From the NCBI GenBank assembly GCA_037043235.1, contig JAWRVZ010000075.1:493501-557500 (forward strand): 64,000 bases of DNA, given 5' to 3'. Numbering within the stretch: the stretch's first letter is position 1; each line of letters starts with the position of its first letter. The position numbers were made by a program, and so were the translations under genes. Under the pieces are notes generated by a model. That model had not been told where the DNA came from. It saw nothing but the letters and a program-made list of their open reading frames with translations, and searched no databases. This document shows positions 1-10,561 of the stretch, one piece after another. The DNA comes from Rhodeus uyekii (lineage: Eukaryota; Chordata; Actinopteri; Cypriniformes; Acheilognathidae).

Positions 1-425
1 CCAATGTTAATGACCTACAGTTTCAAACTCATGAAAGAGACAGATGTTCTCCTTTTGTGTGTGCACATGTTCACTTTAGATTTGGCTTTTGAAAAATTAT
101 CTTTTGTAGAATTATATATTTAAAACCAGAGCTGAGCATACAAATGTCATTTCAGTTTGAAATCTAGCCTGCGATTCGATCTTGATTCATTGGGGTCTGT
201 CAGATGGGCTATAGTACATGGCAAATTTCCTCATGGAAAAAACTAATGCTGTAAACTATAAAGGGAACCACATTTAGTTGCATTACCATAATATTAGCGC
301 TTGAAGTGAACTGATTTGTAAGCTACTTATATTTCTGTCATAACAACTCTCAAAGTGTTTGGCATGGTAATGGATATGACAATGTTGATATATTTGGTCT
401 TGGTAGAACAGATCTGCTACGCTGG
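1..425. other. Unique non-coding sequence, nothing recognised
   Basis: No open frame of note, repeat, splice-site pair or RNA gene is visible. Composition is ordinary AT-rich intergenic or intronic vertebrate DNA running into the GCT-rich array. Confidence 0.6.
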
Positions 426-2669
426 TGTTATTGTTTATTGTTGATGCTGTTATTGGTGCTGCTGCTGTTACTGATGCTGATGTTGTTATTGTTTATTGCT
501 GCTGATGCTGATGTTTTTGCTGATGCTTTTGGTTATTGCTGCTGATGTGTTTTGATGCTGCTGTTATTGATGTTGCTGCTCTTTTTGATGCTGCTGCTGT
601 TATTGATGCTGCTTTTATTGATGCTGCTGCTGTTATTTCTGCTGTTATTGATGCTGCTGCTGTTATTGATGCTGCTTTTATTGATGATGCTGCTGCTGTT
701 ATTGATGCTGCTTTTATTAATGTCGCTGTTATTGATGCTGCTGCTGTTATTTCTGCTGTTATTGATGCTGATGCTGTTATTGATGCTGCTGCTGTTATTG
801 ATGCTGTTATTGATGCTGCTGCTGTTATTGATGCTGCTGCTGTTATTGATGTTGCTGTTATTGATGCTGCTGCTGTTATTGATGCTGCTGCTGTTATTGA
901 TGCTGCTGCTGTTATTGATATTGCTGTTATTGATGCTGCTGCTGTTATTGATGCTGCTGCTGTTATTGATGTTGCTGTTATTGATGCTGCTGCTGTTATT
1001 GAGGCTGCTGCTGTTATTGATGCTGCTGTTATTGATGCTGCTGCTGTTATTGATGCTGCTGCTGTTATGCTGATGCTGTTATTTCTGCTGTTATTGATGC
1101 TGCTGCTGTTATGTTGCTGCTGCTGTTATTGATGCTGCTGCTGTTATTGATGCTGCTGCTGTTATTGATGCTGCTGCTGTTATTGATATTGCTGTTATTG
1201 ATGCTGCTGCTGTTATTGATGCTGCTGCTGTTATTGATGTTGCTGCTGTTATTGATGCTGCTGCTGTTATTGATGCTGCTGCTGTTATTGATGTTGCTGC
1301 TGTTATTGATGCTGCTGCTGTTATTGATGCTGCTGCTGTTATTGATGCTGCTGCTGTCATGCTGATGCTGTTATTGATGCTGCTGCTGTTATTGATGCTG
1401 CTGCTGTTATTGATGCTGCTGCTGTTATTGATATTGCTGTTATTGATGCTGCTGCTGTTATTGATGCTGCTGCTGTTATTGATGTTGCTGCTGTTATTGA
1501 TGCTGCTGCTGTTATTGATGCTGCTGCTGTTATTGATGTTGCTGCTGTTATTGATGCTGCTGCTGTTATTGATGCTGCTGCTGTCATGCTGATGCTGTTA
1601 TTGATGCTGCTGCTGTTATTGATGCTGCTGCTGTTATTGATGCTGCTGCTGTCATGCTGATGCTGTTATTGATGCTGCTGCTGTTATTGATGCTGCTGCT
1701 GTTATTGATGCTGCTGCTGTTATTGATGTTGCTGTTATTGATGCTGCTGCTGTTATTGAGGCTGCTGCTGTTATTGATGCTGCTGCTGTTATTGATGCTG
1801 CTGCTGTTATGCTGATGCTGTTATTTCTGCTGTTATTGATGCTGCTGCTGTTATGTTGCTGCTGCTGTTATTGATGCTGCTGCTGTTATTGATGCTGCTG
1901 CTGTTATTGATGCTGCTGCTGTTATTGATATTGCTGTTATTGATGCTGCTGCTGTTATTGATGCTGCTGCTGTTATTGATGTTGCTGCTGTTATTGATGC
2001 TGCTGCTGTTATTGATGCTGCTGCTGTTATTGATGTTGCTGCTGTTATTGATGCTGCTGCTGTTATTGATGTTGCTGCTGTTATTGATGCTGCTGCTGTT
2101 ATTGATGCTGCTGCTGTTATTGATGCTGCTGCTGTTATTGATGCTGCTGCTGTCATGCTGATGCTGTTATTGATGCTGCTGCTGTTATTGATGCTGCTGC
2201 TGTTATTGATGCTGCTGCTGTTATTGATATTGCTGTTATTGATGCTGCTGCTGTTATTGATGCTGCTGCTGTTATTGATGTTGCTGCTGTTATTGATGCT
2301 GCTGCTGTTATTGATGCTGCTGCTGTTATTGATGTTGCTGCTGTTATTGATGCTGCTGCTGTTATTGATGCTGCTGCTGTCATGCTGATGCTGTTATTGA
2401 TGCTGCTGCTGTTATTGATGCTGCTGCTGTTATTGATGCTGCTGCTGTCATGCTGATGCTGTTATTGATGTTGCTGCTGTTATTGATGTTGCTGCTGTTA
2501 TTGATGCTGCTGTTATTGATGCTGCTGTTATTGATGCTGCTGCTGTTATTGATGCTGCTGCTGTCATGCTGATGCTGTTATTTCTGCTGTTATTGATACT
2601 GCTGCTGTTATGTTGCTGCTGCTATTTCTGCTGTTATTGCTGCTGCTGTTATTGCTGCTGCTGCTAGAA
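426..2669. repeat. GCT-rich 18-bp minisatellite with higher-order structure
   Basis: About 2.2 kb made almost entirely of TTATTGATGCTGCTGCTG (18 bp) and shorter variants such as TTATTGATATTGCTG and TTATTGATGTTGCTG. The first 600 bp are more degenerate and the last 100 bp decay into GCTGCTATTTCTG. A marker containing TTATTTCTGCTGTTATTGAT recurs at 1079, 1821 and 2578, giving a higher-order period of about 742-757 bp. The unit length is a multiple of three and the bases used avoid stops, so several frames on both strands stay open and encode monotonous Leu/Met, Ala-Val-Ile-Asp or Thr-Ala-Ser-Ile strings. These frames are a by-product of the repeat, not genes. Confidence 0.95.
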
Positions 2670-2739
2670 ACAGTAAAAAAGTGGAAATATGTACCAAACT
2701 CAACTAAGCAGAGGTCCGGAATAAATAAGTAAAATAATC

Positions 2740-3103
2740 TGTCACAGTCTTGTGTTGTCGCATCTGTCACATCCGGGTTCCCTTGTGTATCTTCCCAGTC
2801 ATGCACGCTCCTGTCTGCATCGAATCACTGCTCAAGTCTTGTCAGCAGTTATTAATCTCATGTTTGTCTATTTATTCCTTGCTGTGTTCCTTAGTCTTTG
2901 TCGGTAATTGTCAGTGTTTCATGGATGTGTCGTGTGTGTGGATGTTTTCCCCATGCTTCCCAAGTGTTCCGTGCTTTGCACCACCGAGGGCCGTTTGAGT
3001 TATATTTAAAGTTTTTTTTTGTTTCCCTTCATTTGAATAAACCCTTGTGCAGCATTCCCGTGGTGTTCTTTCCGTGTCTCCGCACACCAACAGCGTGATA
3101 ACA
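2740..3103 (+). mobile_element. LTR-like interspersed element (solo)
   Basis: Begins TGTCACAG and ends near GTGATAACA, i.e. a degraded TG...CA terminus pair. It contains the phrases TTAGTCTTTGTCGG and TTTGAATAAACCC, the latter with a polyadenylation signal about 70 bp before the end. The same layout recurs at 12.5, 15.3, 32.9 and 48.4 kb, among others. I call it LTR-like because of the TGTCA/TGACA ends and terminal AATAAA; no internal gag-pol sequence is present. Short open frames here are chance. Confidence 0.55.
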
Positions 3104-3359
3104 CCTCCTGCCTAGTATATTCTTTAACCAGTATGAAGTATGTGAAATTTGTACCCTATACATTTAATACCCAGATCCCGACCTATTCAATTTTTCTTAA
3201 AGTGCATGGAATATTGTATTACATAATACAATGCTCCATTTCTTGGATGCAAATGCATTGTAATATCAAATGCAACTATCCAGACATTATTTCTGAACAC
3301 ATTTTCACAACAAATCACTTCTAAATCCAGACTCATGGAAATAATTGTTCAATTATTGT
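3104..3359. other. AT-rich non-coding sequence
   Basis: No recognisable feature. Contains short chance frames only. Confidence 0.5.
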
Positions 3360-3560
3360 GTTGTAATAAGCCTCAAGAAGGTAACTTTAAACCACAGCTT
3401 CACAGGGCTTATTGTTTTTATGAAAAGGTTAAAATATTTATTTTATAAAATGGGTGTATGTTTGTAAAGTAATTTACAATGGCTTTGAACACTGCTCAAC
3501 CAATCAGAATCAAGGACTGGAACTGTCCATTTTCAAGTCAATTTAAGAGTTATTTATTTA
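3360..3560 (+). repeat. Fragment of cyprinid interspersed DNA repeat
   Basis: Contains CAACCAATCAGAATCAAGGA followed by TGGAACTGTCC, a phrase I recognise as the terminal part of a very common cyprinid non-autonomous element. A piece resembling the opposite end of that element lies at 42.8 kb. Boundaries are approximate. Confidence 0.4.
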
Positions 3561-4185
3561 TAAAATAACATTTGCAGTCCATTAAAATACTTAAGGCACT
3601 TTTACACAAAAATGTACCTCTTTTCTTTTTAAAATGGTATTAATCTTCCATCTTGACAGGGCCGTTTGAGGAATACTTCAACTTATTGCAAAGGCAAGGT
3701 ATTTTAATCTAATATTGTAACGTTCCATTGTTGAAATAGCCAAGTTGAGTACACAAGTGATCAGAACAAGATATGATATTTCAACAGTGCATTTATTTTT
3801 ATGCAGCCAGAAGATCCATGAGGCTGCCGTCCCCTTGACGGACCAAAAATAAATACCATGGTAACATTTACTCAGAGCAGGACTTGTTAATAATTAATGC
3901 ACAAGGTGATTCGAGCGGTTCAGGGTGAACAGAATGCTGTTAACCTGTGACGAGCATGTCTGTTGTTAATCTTTAATGCAAATCGTATTTCTGTAATTGT
4001 AGCGTGCGGATGTGACATGTCATGTTCCCTGAATCCAGCGGTGTGTTTCATGAATAACTGAAGAGGTGAATAACTGCTGACAACAAAGGCATGCCCTTTC
4101 TGTGTTTCTGCTGGTTAATGTTCTTCTGCTTTAATATTAAGTCCACTTCTTCTGCTCTGTAAAAATATGTTTTTGGTTTGTCCTT
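3561..4185. other. Non-coding sequence, nothing recognised
   Basis: Unique-looking AT-rich DNA with no convincing frame, splice pair or repeat. Confidence 0.5.
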
Positions 4186-4600
4186 TAGTGCAGGGTTATT
4201 ATAGTTAAAACTGAAACCAAAACCACAAAATCATTACTTGCAATGTACTAAAAGTTAACTGAAATAAAATAAAATATACAAAACCAAGGCAGCATTTCTT
4301 ATTTATATTTAATTTAACGATGTAAAATAATGAAAAATAAAAACGAAATAAAATAAAAATAAAACCATAATTTCTAAAGTACTAAAAATGTCAAGAATTG
4401 ACAACATAAAAATGGAAAATAGAAAATTAAGAAATTATTTCTATAGTTATAAAATCTCTAAAAGTACCTCAATGCATAATTAACAGTGATTTAAATCTGT
4501 GTGAAGCATGACTGAATATGAAATAAAAACTTTAATAACTACTAAAAATGAAAATGATACCAATTAAAACTATAGTAGTATCTCAATAATCCCAAAATAA
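4186..4600 (+). repeat. AT-rich interspersed repeat (TTATTATAGTTAA family)
   Basis: Starts GGTTATTATAGTTAAAACTG and ends near ACTATAGTAGTATCTCAATA, with A-rich AAATAAAATAAAA blocks between. These end phrases mark a common teleost repeat. A second, truncated copy with the same 3' phrase (ACTATAATAGCATCTCAAA) lies at 5.5-5.77 kb. Not coding. Confidence 0.5.
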
Positions 4601-4604
4601 CTGA

Positions 4605-4722
4605 GCTTGTGCTCACCTCGTTAGTCTTGTTGGCTGTGTCTTGTTCCCTCATCAGCCCTTCTGTAAATCAACCCTGTATTTCCTTCAGTCTTTGCCCATC
4701 GATGATTGATCCAGTGTTGACA
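4605..4722 (+). mobile_element. Short LTR-like fragment
   Basis: The run TCGTTAGTCTTGTTGGC through CCTTCAGTCTTTGCCC matches the internal part of the LTR-like elements at 15.3 and 32.9 kb (lettered order: Attagtctcgtcagctg, then tttaagccctg, then agtctt). Both ends are missing. Confidence 0.35.
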
Positions 4723-4729
4723 AATGTCA

Positions 4730-5018
4730 TCCGTTACGCAACTGAATCTCAGTGGGCGGAGCCTAGGCTGTGACGATGTCCAACTATTGGTCGATGTCTT
4801 GCTCTGGAGGCGGTCATATGCAAATGTATTTGCCCTTGTGACATCACAGACTCCGCAATATCAAAACAAGCCATTTTTGGAACTTGATTAAATAAATGCT
4901 TTGTTTATAAAGAGGAGAAAGTTTTAAGCTATGCGACTTGCAGAATACTTTAATGGTACAATATATATGTCAACAGATCCACTCAGATTTGATTTCTCAT
5001 GTTGTGACCCCTTTAAAA
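4730..5018 (+). repeat. Non-autonomous DNA element fragment with CCCTTTAAA end
   Basis: Contains AGTGGGCGGAGCC and TGTGACATCACAGACTCCGC, and ends in TTGTGACCCCTTTAAA, typical of the abundant cyprinid short DNA elements that terminate in TTTAAAGGGG-type inverted repeats. Only one end is clear. Confidence 0.4.
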
Positions 5019-5470
5019 CTGTAAAAACGTGCTACATTTAAAAACACTTGTTTTCTTGAGCATTTGCCTGGATGGAAAGCGTTTCTTTTCTCTTTTGGAT
5101 AGTTTTGGGAGCTTGGGATGGTTGTGGCATGCACTCCAGAGACAATTTTGTGCTGTGAAGATAAAAATTGTTCTCAGTGGGGGTTTGAGATGAGTCACAT
5201 TCACAGAAGAATCACACTCAGAATCACACAGACTCTGTGTTATAGCACAGTCGCTTTCTGATGATATTTCACTTCAACATGTTTATTTAAATTCAATTTT
5301 AAATAAAAGTATTTTCAGTAAAATGCATTCAACTTCACCTTTATTTTCGAAGCAAGGAATGAAATGAAGCCATACATTTCCAAAATAACATTTAGTGCAA
5401 TAACGTTTTATTTTCATCATCATAACTGAACCCAACGCTGAAATAAATACATAAATGATTACCAACACTG
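5019..5470. other. Non-coding sequence, nothing recognised
   Basis: AT-rich, no repeat boundary or exon signal that I can support. Confidence 0.5.
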
Positions 5471-5765
5471 AAAAAAAAAAATCGCTTTTACAAATTTTTC
5501 CAATAGTTTGTTAGTTTTCCTTTCTGAACATAACCAAATAATTAATTTCACATCAGTTCTGTGTTTTCCTAGAAATCTTGTTGTTTGTAACCAAAATCTT
5601 TCTGTTTAATTTGATTAACTTAAAACTGAAATAATAATTAAGAACAATAAAATTGTGAAAACATTAGCTAAAAATTAAAAAGAAAATGGAAAATATAAAA
5701 ATAAAAACAAAGACTATACCAAATGAAAACTATAATAGCATCTCAAAAACACTAACTTGATTATT
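5471..5765 (+). repeat. Second copy of the TTATTATAGTTAA-type repeat, truncated
   Basis: A-rich sequence with AAATATAAAAATAAAAAC and the 3' phrase AAAACTATAATAGCATCTCA, shared with the copy at 4.2-4.6 kb. Confidence 0.4.
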
Positions 5766-5805
5766 CTGTTCTATTTTTGTTTTAATTGTTGAAAATTGAC
5801 ATCTT

Positions 5806-6138
5806 TTACACTGCACAAATGATCCTTCCTCAGTATTTTTGTCTTGTTTTCCAGTACAAATATTTTAGCATTTTTAATTCAACATACATTTACTGTATAA
5901 TCAAAATGACTTAAAGTATCAAGTCTTGTTTTCTGAAAAATGGAATAAAGTGACTTCAGGCTTTAAACAATAAAGAATATCTACCATTGGAGTAAAAACA
6001 TTTAAAGGTAAAAAGGTTTTATTTTTATTATGCCATTAGCAGACATTTTTAAGTGTAGACCGACTTCATTTTCAAAGAAAAAAAAATCTGTACTGGAAAA
6101 CAAGACAAAATCTAAGGGAGATATTTTTTTCGCAGTAT
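5806..6138. mobile_element. Palindromic MITE (TTGTCTTGTTTTCCAGTAC family)
   Basis: The left arm carries TTGTCTTGTTTTCCAGTACA (near 5840) and the right arm the inverse TGTACTGGAAAACAAGACAA (near 6091), so the roughly 330-bp element is a long inverted repeat. The middle keeps further complementary phrases (TCTACCATTGGAGTAA). I recognise this as a common teleost foldback element. A partial copy lies at 46.5-46.7 kb. No transposase. Confidence 0.6.
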
Positions 6139-6965
6139 ATCATATTACTGTCGTAGCAGTTTCATCAAGGCAATAAGCTGTCTGAGGCTGTAGATTACAG
6201 TCATTTTTCCGTAGTTTAAGGGTTCTACTTCATGTCATACCCTTTTAACTATGGTAAAACCACTGTAACATAGCCTAAAGTGTCTTATTTCTTTAGTAAA
6301 GCCTATGGACCTCAAGAGTTGACAAAAGCAGTTAGAAATAGAGCATTCGAAAGCGCGATCATGTAGAGCCAGTGTTAGTTTGTGAGCTCAGTCTGTGCAT
6401 GTTGTACGTGTTTGCGTTTATCCTCTCGGCCTTGTATCCTTCGGGGTAATTCATCAGTCTGTTGTGGTTTGGGGTCTGAAGGGCCAGGCGTGACAGCAAA
6501 CTGCATTAGCCATGAGTTTCATTTGATGTCAGTGACTTATACTAGTGCAGATGTCAGAGCAGCTCTAGAAATCACATTAACACACACACATAATGAAGTC
6601 TTTAAGCTAGTCGCATCATACGTCACAGATAAAGACTTTCATTACACTCACTCTTTGAGGAATCTGTATTGAGATGCAGCATTGGAAATGAGGCCACTGT
6701 AACAGCAATAAAAGCAAATACGATAAGAGCAGCAAAGTAATATTCTCCATCTTATTTCATTACTTATGGAGAACGACTGAAAACGATGTCAGTTGCATAA
6801 ACTTCTTCTTTTTCACTATTGGATTTAACACATTTTTGGGGTCTGAAATTCTTTTAGTGAAGGCATGTTACGGAATAATCAGTCTGGTTGTGTCTCTCTC
6901 CTTCCATTAGCTAACCCGAGTCAAATTTAAGGACCGGAAAATCATCTTTTCACCATGGACAGTAA
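6139..6965. other. Unique non-coding sequence
   Basis: Includes a 96-codon open frame (6382-6672) with no recognisable domain, which I treat as chance. No splice pair or repeat identified. Confidence 0.45.
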
Positions 6966-7044
6966 GTGATGTCCTAGCAACCACCCAGAACATCCTAACA
7001 ACTAGCTAGAAACACCCTAGCAACCCTCAAGAAAACCCCAATGG

Positions 7045-7362
7045 TCACAAACCTCTCAGAGACGCAACGGCTGAGGATCCAAGCGCAGTGGTTTATTAAG
7101 GGTAATACCAAATTGTAGTGCAAAAACAGGAAAGAGGTCAAAAAACAAGCAAATGATGCAAACCGATACCATGGAACTCAGGTAAACAGAGCATAGAACA
7201 GGAGCGCTCAGAAACACATACAAGACTTTGCAATGAATGAAAACAGGGTGTATATATAGGCAGGGTTACCAAATCCAGGCAATGGATTGTGGGAAATGTA
7301 GTCCATGGTAAGATAACGAAGATGGAAGTGGTAGAATCAAAGGTATTACAGCTGGTGGATGT
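7045..7362 (-). mobile_element. LTR-like element inserted in minisatellite
   Basis: On the + strand it reads GGTTTATTAAGGG near one end, then GTATATATAGGCAGGG and GGGAAATGTAGTCCATGG. Reversed, this is the usual teleost LTR order of promoter-like TATA stretch followed by AATAAA-type signal. It splits the CTAGCAACC array, so it is younger than the array. No coding region. Confidence 0.4.
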
Positions 7363-7440
7363 AATGCTAATAACCACCTGGATGCTAGAACCTTTTAGCT
7401 ATGCACTATAGAAACCACCAGAACATCCTAGTGATTGCAT

Positions 7441-8600
7441 GCGGCCCAAGCCAACGCTCCACTCAGGTACTGCTCATGCGCTCTCTGATCAATTTCTTGA
7501 ATACATGTCTCAATTAAAGTAAGCCTATAGAGATCAGTTATTGTATTTGTGGCTGTGGCAAGCAGGATGAGGCTGAAAGCCGTGAGCACGGCGCTAGAAT
7601 GGAATCGGATCTCATGACGGACCCGATTCCCGCCTCCTCCTCAGTCAACTCTGAACAACATACAATGGCGTTACAGTGGCTTGAAAGCAATAGTGTATAA
7701 AGTGGTATTGCTACGACCCTTCACTGATGTATTAAAAGTCTAGGACATGAGACTGGGAACATTAGACCATCTCTAGGCAATTCCTACTATAAAATTACTG
7801 GGAGAGAGAAATTGGACCAACATGAATCATTCAGGACAAGTGAACAATTCATTATCAGTGATAATATTTAATATTTACAGTCAAAACAAGAAAACAAATA
7901 AATAAACTTATACGAAAAGAAACCAGCGCAAATTTAATATCCAAAAACTAATGAGGGCAAAGGAAAATCAGACAAAGCAAGGAAATAACTAAAGCAAAAA
8001 CACACTTTCAAACCAAACCAACTTAATACAAAAGAAAAAACTGCAGAAAGAAATTCTTCATATCTTTCCATCACTCACTACATCCCTCTCGGGTTTATTA
8101 ACAAATTAACAATTATTCAACAGCGTAAACAAAAATTCAAAGGAATAGAATGGCAAAGTAATTTAATCTTGACAATCATGACACACTAACAGAACTAACA
8201 ACTTAACAATAACCCAAAACGAAGTGAACAAGAACAAATCTCAGAGCACACAATCACGGTTCAAGTTCACACAAAAAGGCCGTGGCCGTTCTGTTGTGCT
8301 GGTTCTGTTATTGAGAGAAACGCACACAGCACGTATTCATCTAACCGCTGCCGGCGGTGGGATGTTTGTTTACAGTTTACTCACAAAATTATATCACAAA
8401 ATTAATTCCCTTTCAGTTTCTTTTCCTTCTTTGTTCTTAACTTTGATGTTTTCTGTGCATTTATGTATACGGTTCACAACAATGTTTGAACTCCATAGCC
8501 TTAGATGTATTGTTTATTTCACATATTCTCAAACCAGTATATCAGAGCGACCCTGAGTGGATTGAGAGAGCTTGAGAAAGGCATTCTCTGTTCCGCATAT
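7441..8600. mobile_element. Unidentified ~1.15-kb insertion
   Basis: Non-repetitive DNA bounded on both sides by the same minisatellite. A short inverted match is visible near its ends: TCCACTCAGG at about 7457 and CCTGAGTGGA near 8553, each followed inward by a CGCTCT-GAT-like stretch. That suggests a non-autonomous DNA transposon, but the pairing is imperfect and no transposase remains. The longest frame (8224-8556, 110 codons) shows no known domain. Confidence 0.3.
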
Positions 8601-9132
8601 ACATGCTCCGTTAGCAATGGCATAGAAACCAGCTATCAATGACTTGGCAATCAGACCCTAACAACCACCGAGGACATCTTGAAACCATGTAGCAATCCAC
8701 TAAAAATCATCAAAACACAGTAGTGACTGCATAGCAATGCCTTAGTAATCATCTACAACATGACAACTATCTAGAAGAGGCTACCAACTACCCATATCAT
8801 CTTAGAACAATGTAACAATGCACAAGAAACCACCAAAATATAGCAACGCCCTAGCAATGCCATAGCAACCATCTAGAAACCACCTAGAAGTCCCAAGCAA
8901 CCACGATATACACCTACAGCGTGCTAGCAATCACCCAGAATATCTTAGAACCATTTTGCAATGCACTAAAAACCACCTAAACATAGCAACGCTATAGTAA
9001 CCATGGCAATGAACTGGAAGACCCTAGCAACCCCCTAGCATCTAGAAAATGCCAGTATTGTGAGTTTTACAGTTTATTGTAGAAATCTACATTGCGTTTG
9101 CTTTTGCATTGAGTCTAGTAACATTATTCCAG

Positions 9133-9157
9133 ATCTCTCTCTCTCTCTCTCTCTCTC

Positions 9158-9192
<35 letters not shown>

Positions 9193-9395
9193 CTCTCTCT
9201 CGGTCTCTCTTTCGGTCTCTCTCCCTCTCTACAGCTCCCTCTGTCTCTCTCTCCCTCGCCCCCCCTCTCTCTCTCCCTTTCTCTCTCTCTCTCTCTCTCT
9301 CGGTCTCTCTATCAGTCTCTCTCTCTGTCTCTCTCTCTGTCTCTCTCTCTCTTTCTCCCTCTCCGTCTTTCTCTCTCTCTCTTCTCTCGACCTCT
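9133..9395. repeat. (CT)n polypyrimidine tract
   Basis: About 260 bp of CTCTCT interrupted by CGGT, TTTC and TCCC. Strong strand asymmetry (pyrimidines on +). Frames through it give Ser/Leu strings and are artefacts. Confidence 0.95.
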
Positions 9396-9603
9396 TTCCA
9401 GACAGGCCCGTTTAATAGTCCATCTGTGTGACAGACATGACTCTAAATGACCGGATTTCTCCATCACCCTGCACAAAAGAGAGACCCTGAAGGAATGCTA
9501 CATAAATTTGCATACTTTCTTTCTTGTCCTCCTATTCCAAAAAAAAAATGGTATCAGTTTTTTCCCCTCGCCATCTCTTCTTCATTCCCCAGTTCCATTT
9601 CAG

Positions 9604-9714
9604 CACGGAGGGTTTATTTATGAGGGAAGTGAGTGTCAGGCCACTGAAATGAGCCTCAGACGCTGGAGAAGATTTCAATCACTGCAGATCCATGGCTCAG
9701 GCCCTGACCTTCCT
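9604..9714 (+). other. Possible orphan exon (weak)
   Basis: A pyrimidine-rich stretch ending TTCCATTTCAG is followed by 111 bp and then by CCT|GTAAGAGC, a fair donor. The segment is unique and less AT-rich than its surroundings, and it has one open frame, but no protein family is recognised. It lies upstream of the CpG-rich exon at 16.7-17.0 kb, so it would belong to another transcript. Chance splice-like pairs are common in 64 kb. Confidence 0.15.
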
Positions 9715-9940
9715 GTAAGAGCACTCTTCCTGGAATGAGGAATGGGGGCGGGTGAACACTGGGATAGAAAGAGAGAATCCAGTCAAAATCATTCATGTAT
9801 AAAAGTACTTTAAAAAAGCAGTCACATTTACAGTGATATAATTAAAGACAAATCAAATATGAGTCGCTATTGGGCAAAGCAATCTCATCGTTAACTGAAT
9901 CTAATATATACTATCATTTTTTTGTGTGTTTGTATGACCC
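9715..9940. other. Non-coding sequence, nothing recognised
   Basis: AT-rich, no feature supported. Confidence 0.5.
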
Positions 9941-9941
9941 T

Positions 9942-10127
9942 ATAGCAATTAAAAAATATGTTTTCCATTGTTATTAGCACTAATAAGGGATTTTTTTGTA
10001 GAGGGCCGGATTGAATTTTGTTTTCTTTCTTTTATTTCTTATGGGAAAAATGATTTGAGATATGAGCAACTCAAGTTACGAGCTTGTCCTGGAACGGATT
10101 ATCCTTGTATCACAAGGTATTACTGTA
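9942..10127 (+). mobile_element. Pogo/Tigger-like MITE copy
   Basis: Ends in AAGGTATTACTGTA, the inverse of the TACAGTAATACCTT terminus typical of pogo-group elements. Carries ATGATTTGAGATATGAGCAA. The interior (TTATTAGCACTAATAAGGGA, about 9975) matches in reverse the copy cut by the right edge of the window, so at least 185 bp are shared between the two. Confidence 0.6.
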
Positions 10128-10560
10128 TATAAGTAATACTAAAATAACAAAGAGTCTGTTGGCAAGATCTGTTGGTATGGGTGACCTCAGTAGATTTGGG
10201 TGTTAATCAGACCTCTAGCAACACTGATAGAGATAAACAGTTAATCCATGACCTTTGAGAGTTACTAACACATCATTAGTCTTTCCCCAGCAGCTTTTAG
10301 TGATGTAAACCAAGCAGACTCCCTCATCTGTGCTGTATTCCTCCAAAAGAATCTGACTGTTTCATCATGTGCTTGAGAGAATTCAGGCTTCTTTTCATTC
10401 TGATGATGATATTTGGAAAATAACAGTCTTGCCTGGTTACCATTGTGTCCTTGAGGAAAAACACACCGCCCTTGGTTTTTAATGGATACTCCCTCCATAA
10501 TTAGTGTACTGTAACTAACTTTCAATAAAAACTATGTATTATACACACCCACAGACACAC
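10128..10560. other. Non-coding sequence with short CA run
   Basis: Unique sequence; a short CACACACACAC run abuts the Tc1 element. A chance 86-codon frame on the minus strand is not credible. Confidence 0.5.
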
Positions 10561-10561
10561 A

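Larger units (their letters stand above)
6966..9055 (+). repeat. CTAGCAACC minisatellite, interrupted by two insertions
   Basis: Degenerate tandem phrases such as CCTAGCAACCACCCAGAACA and CATAGCAACCATCTAGAAAC occupy 6966-7040, 7365-7440 and about 8600-9055. The gaps are filled by an LTR-like element (7045-7362) and an unidentified ~1.15-kb block (7441-8600). The reverse-complement family (GTTGCTAGGGTG) makes the large array at 60.5-61.85 kb. Confidence 0.7.

Noticed and set aside
536..2388. Long open frames on both strands (up to 198 codons) of Ala-Val-Ile-Asp, Leu-Met or Thr-Ala-Ser-Ile repeats
   Set aside because: They are forced by an 18-bp stop-free repeat, occur in several frames at once, and have no splice or start context.
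9060..9450. Ser/Leu-rich frames of 113-123 codons
   Set aside because: Translation of the CT dinucleotide tract.
9604..9714. Protein-coding exon
   Set aside because: Splice-like ends exist but there is no recognised protein or partner exon; listed only at low confidence.
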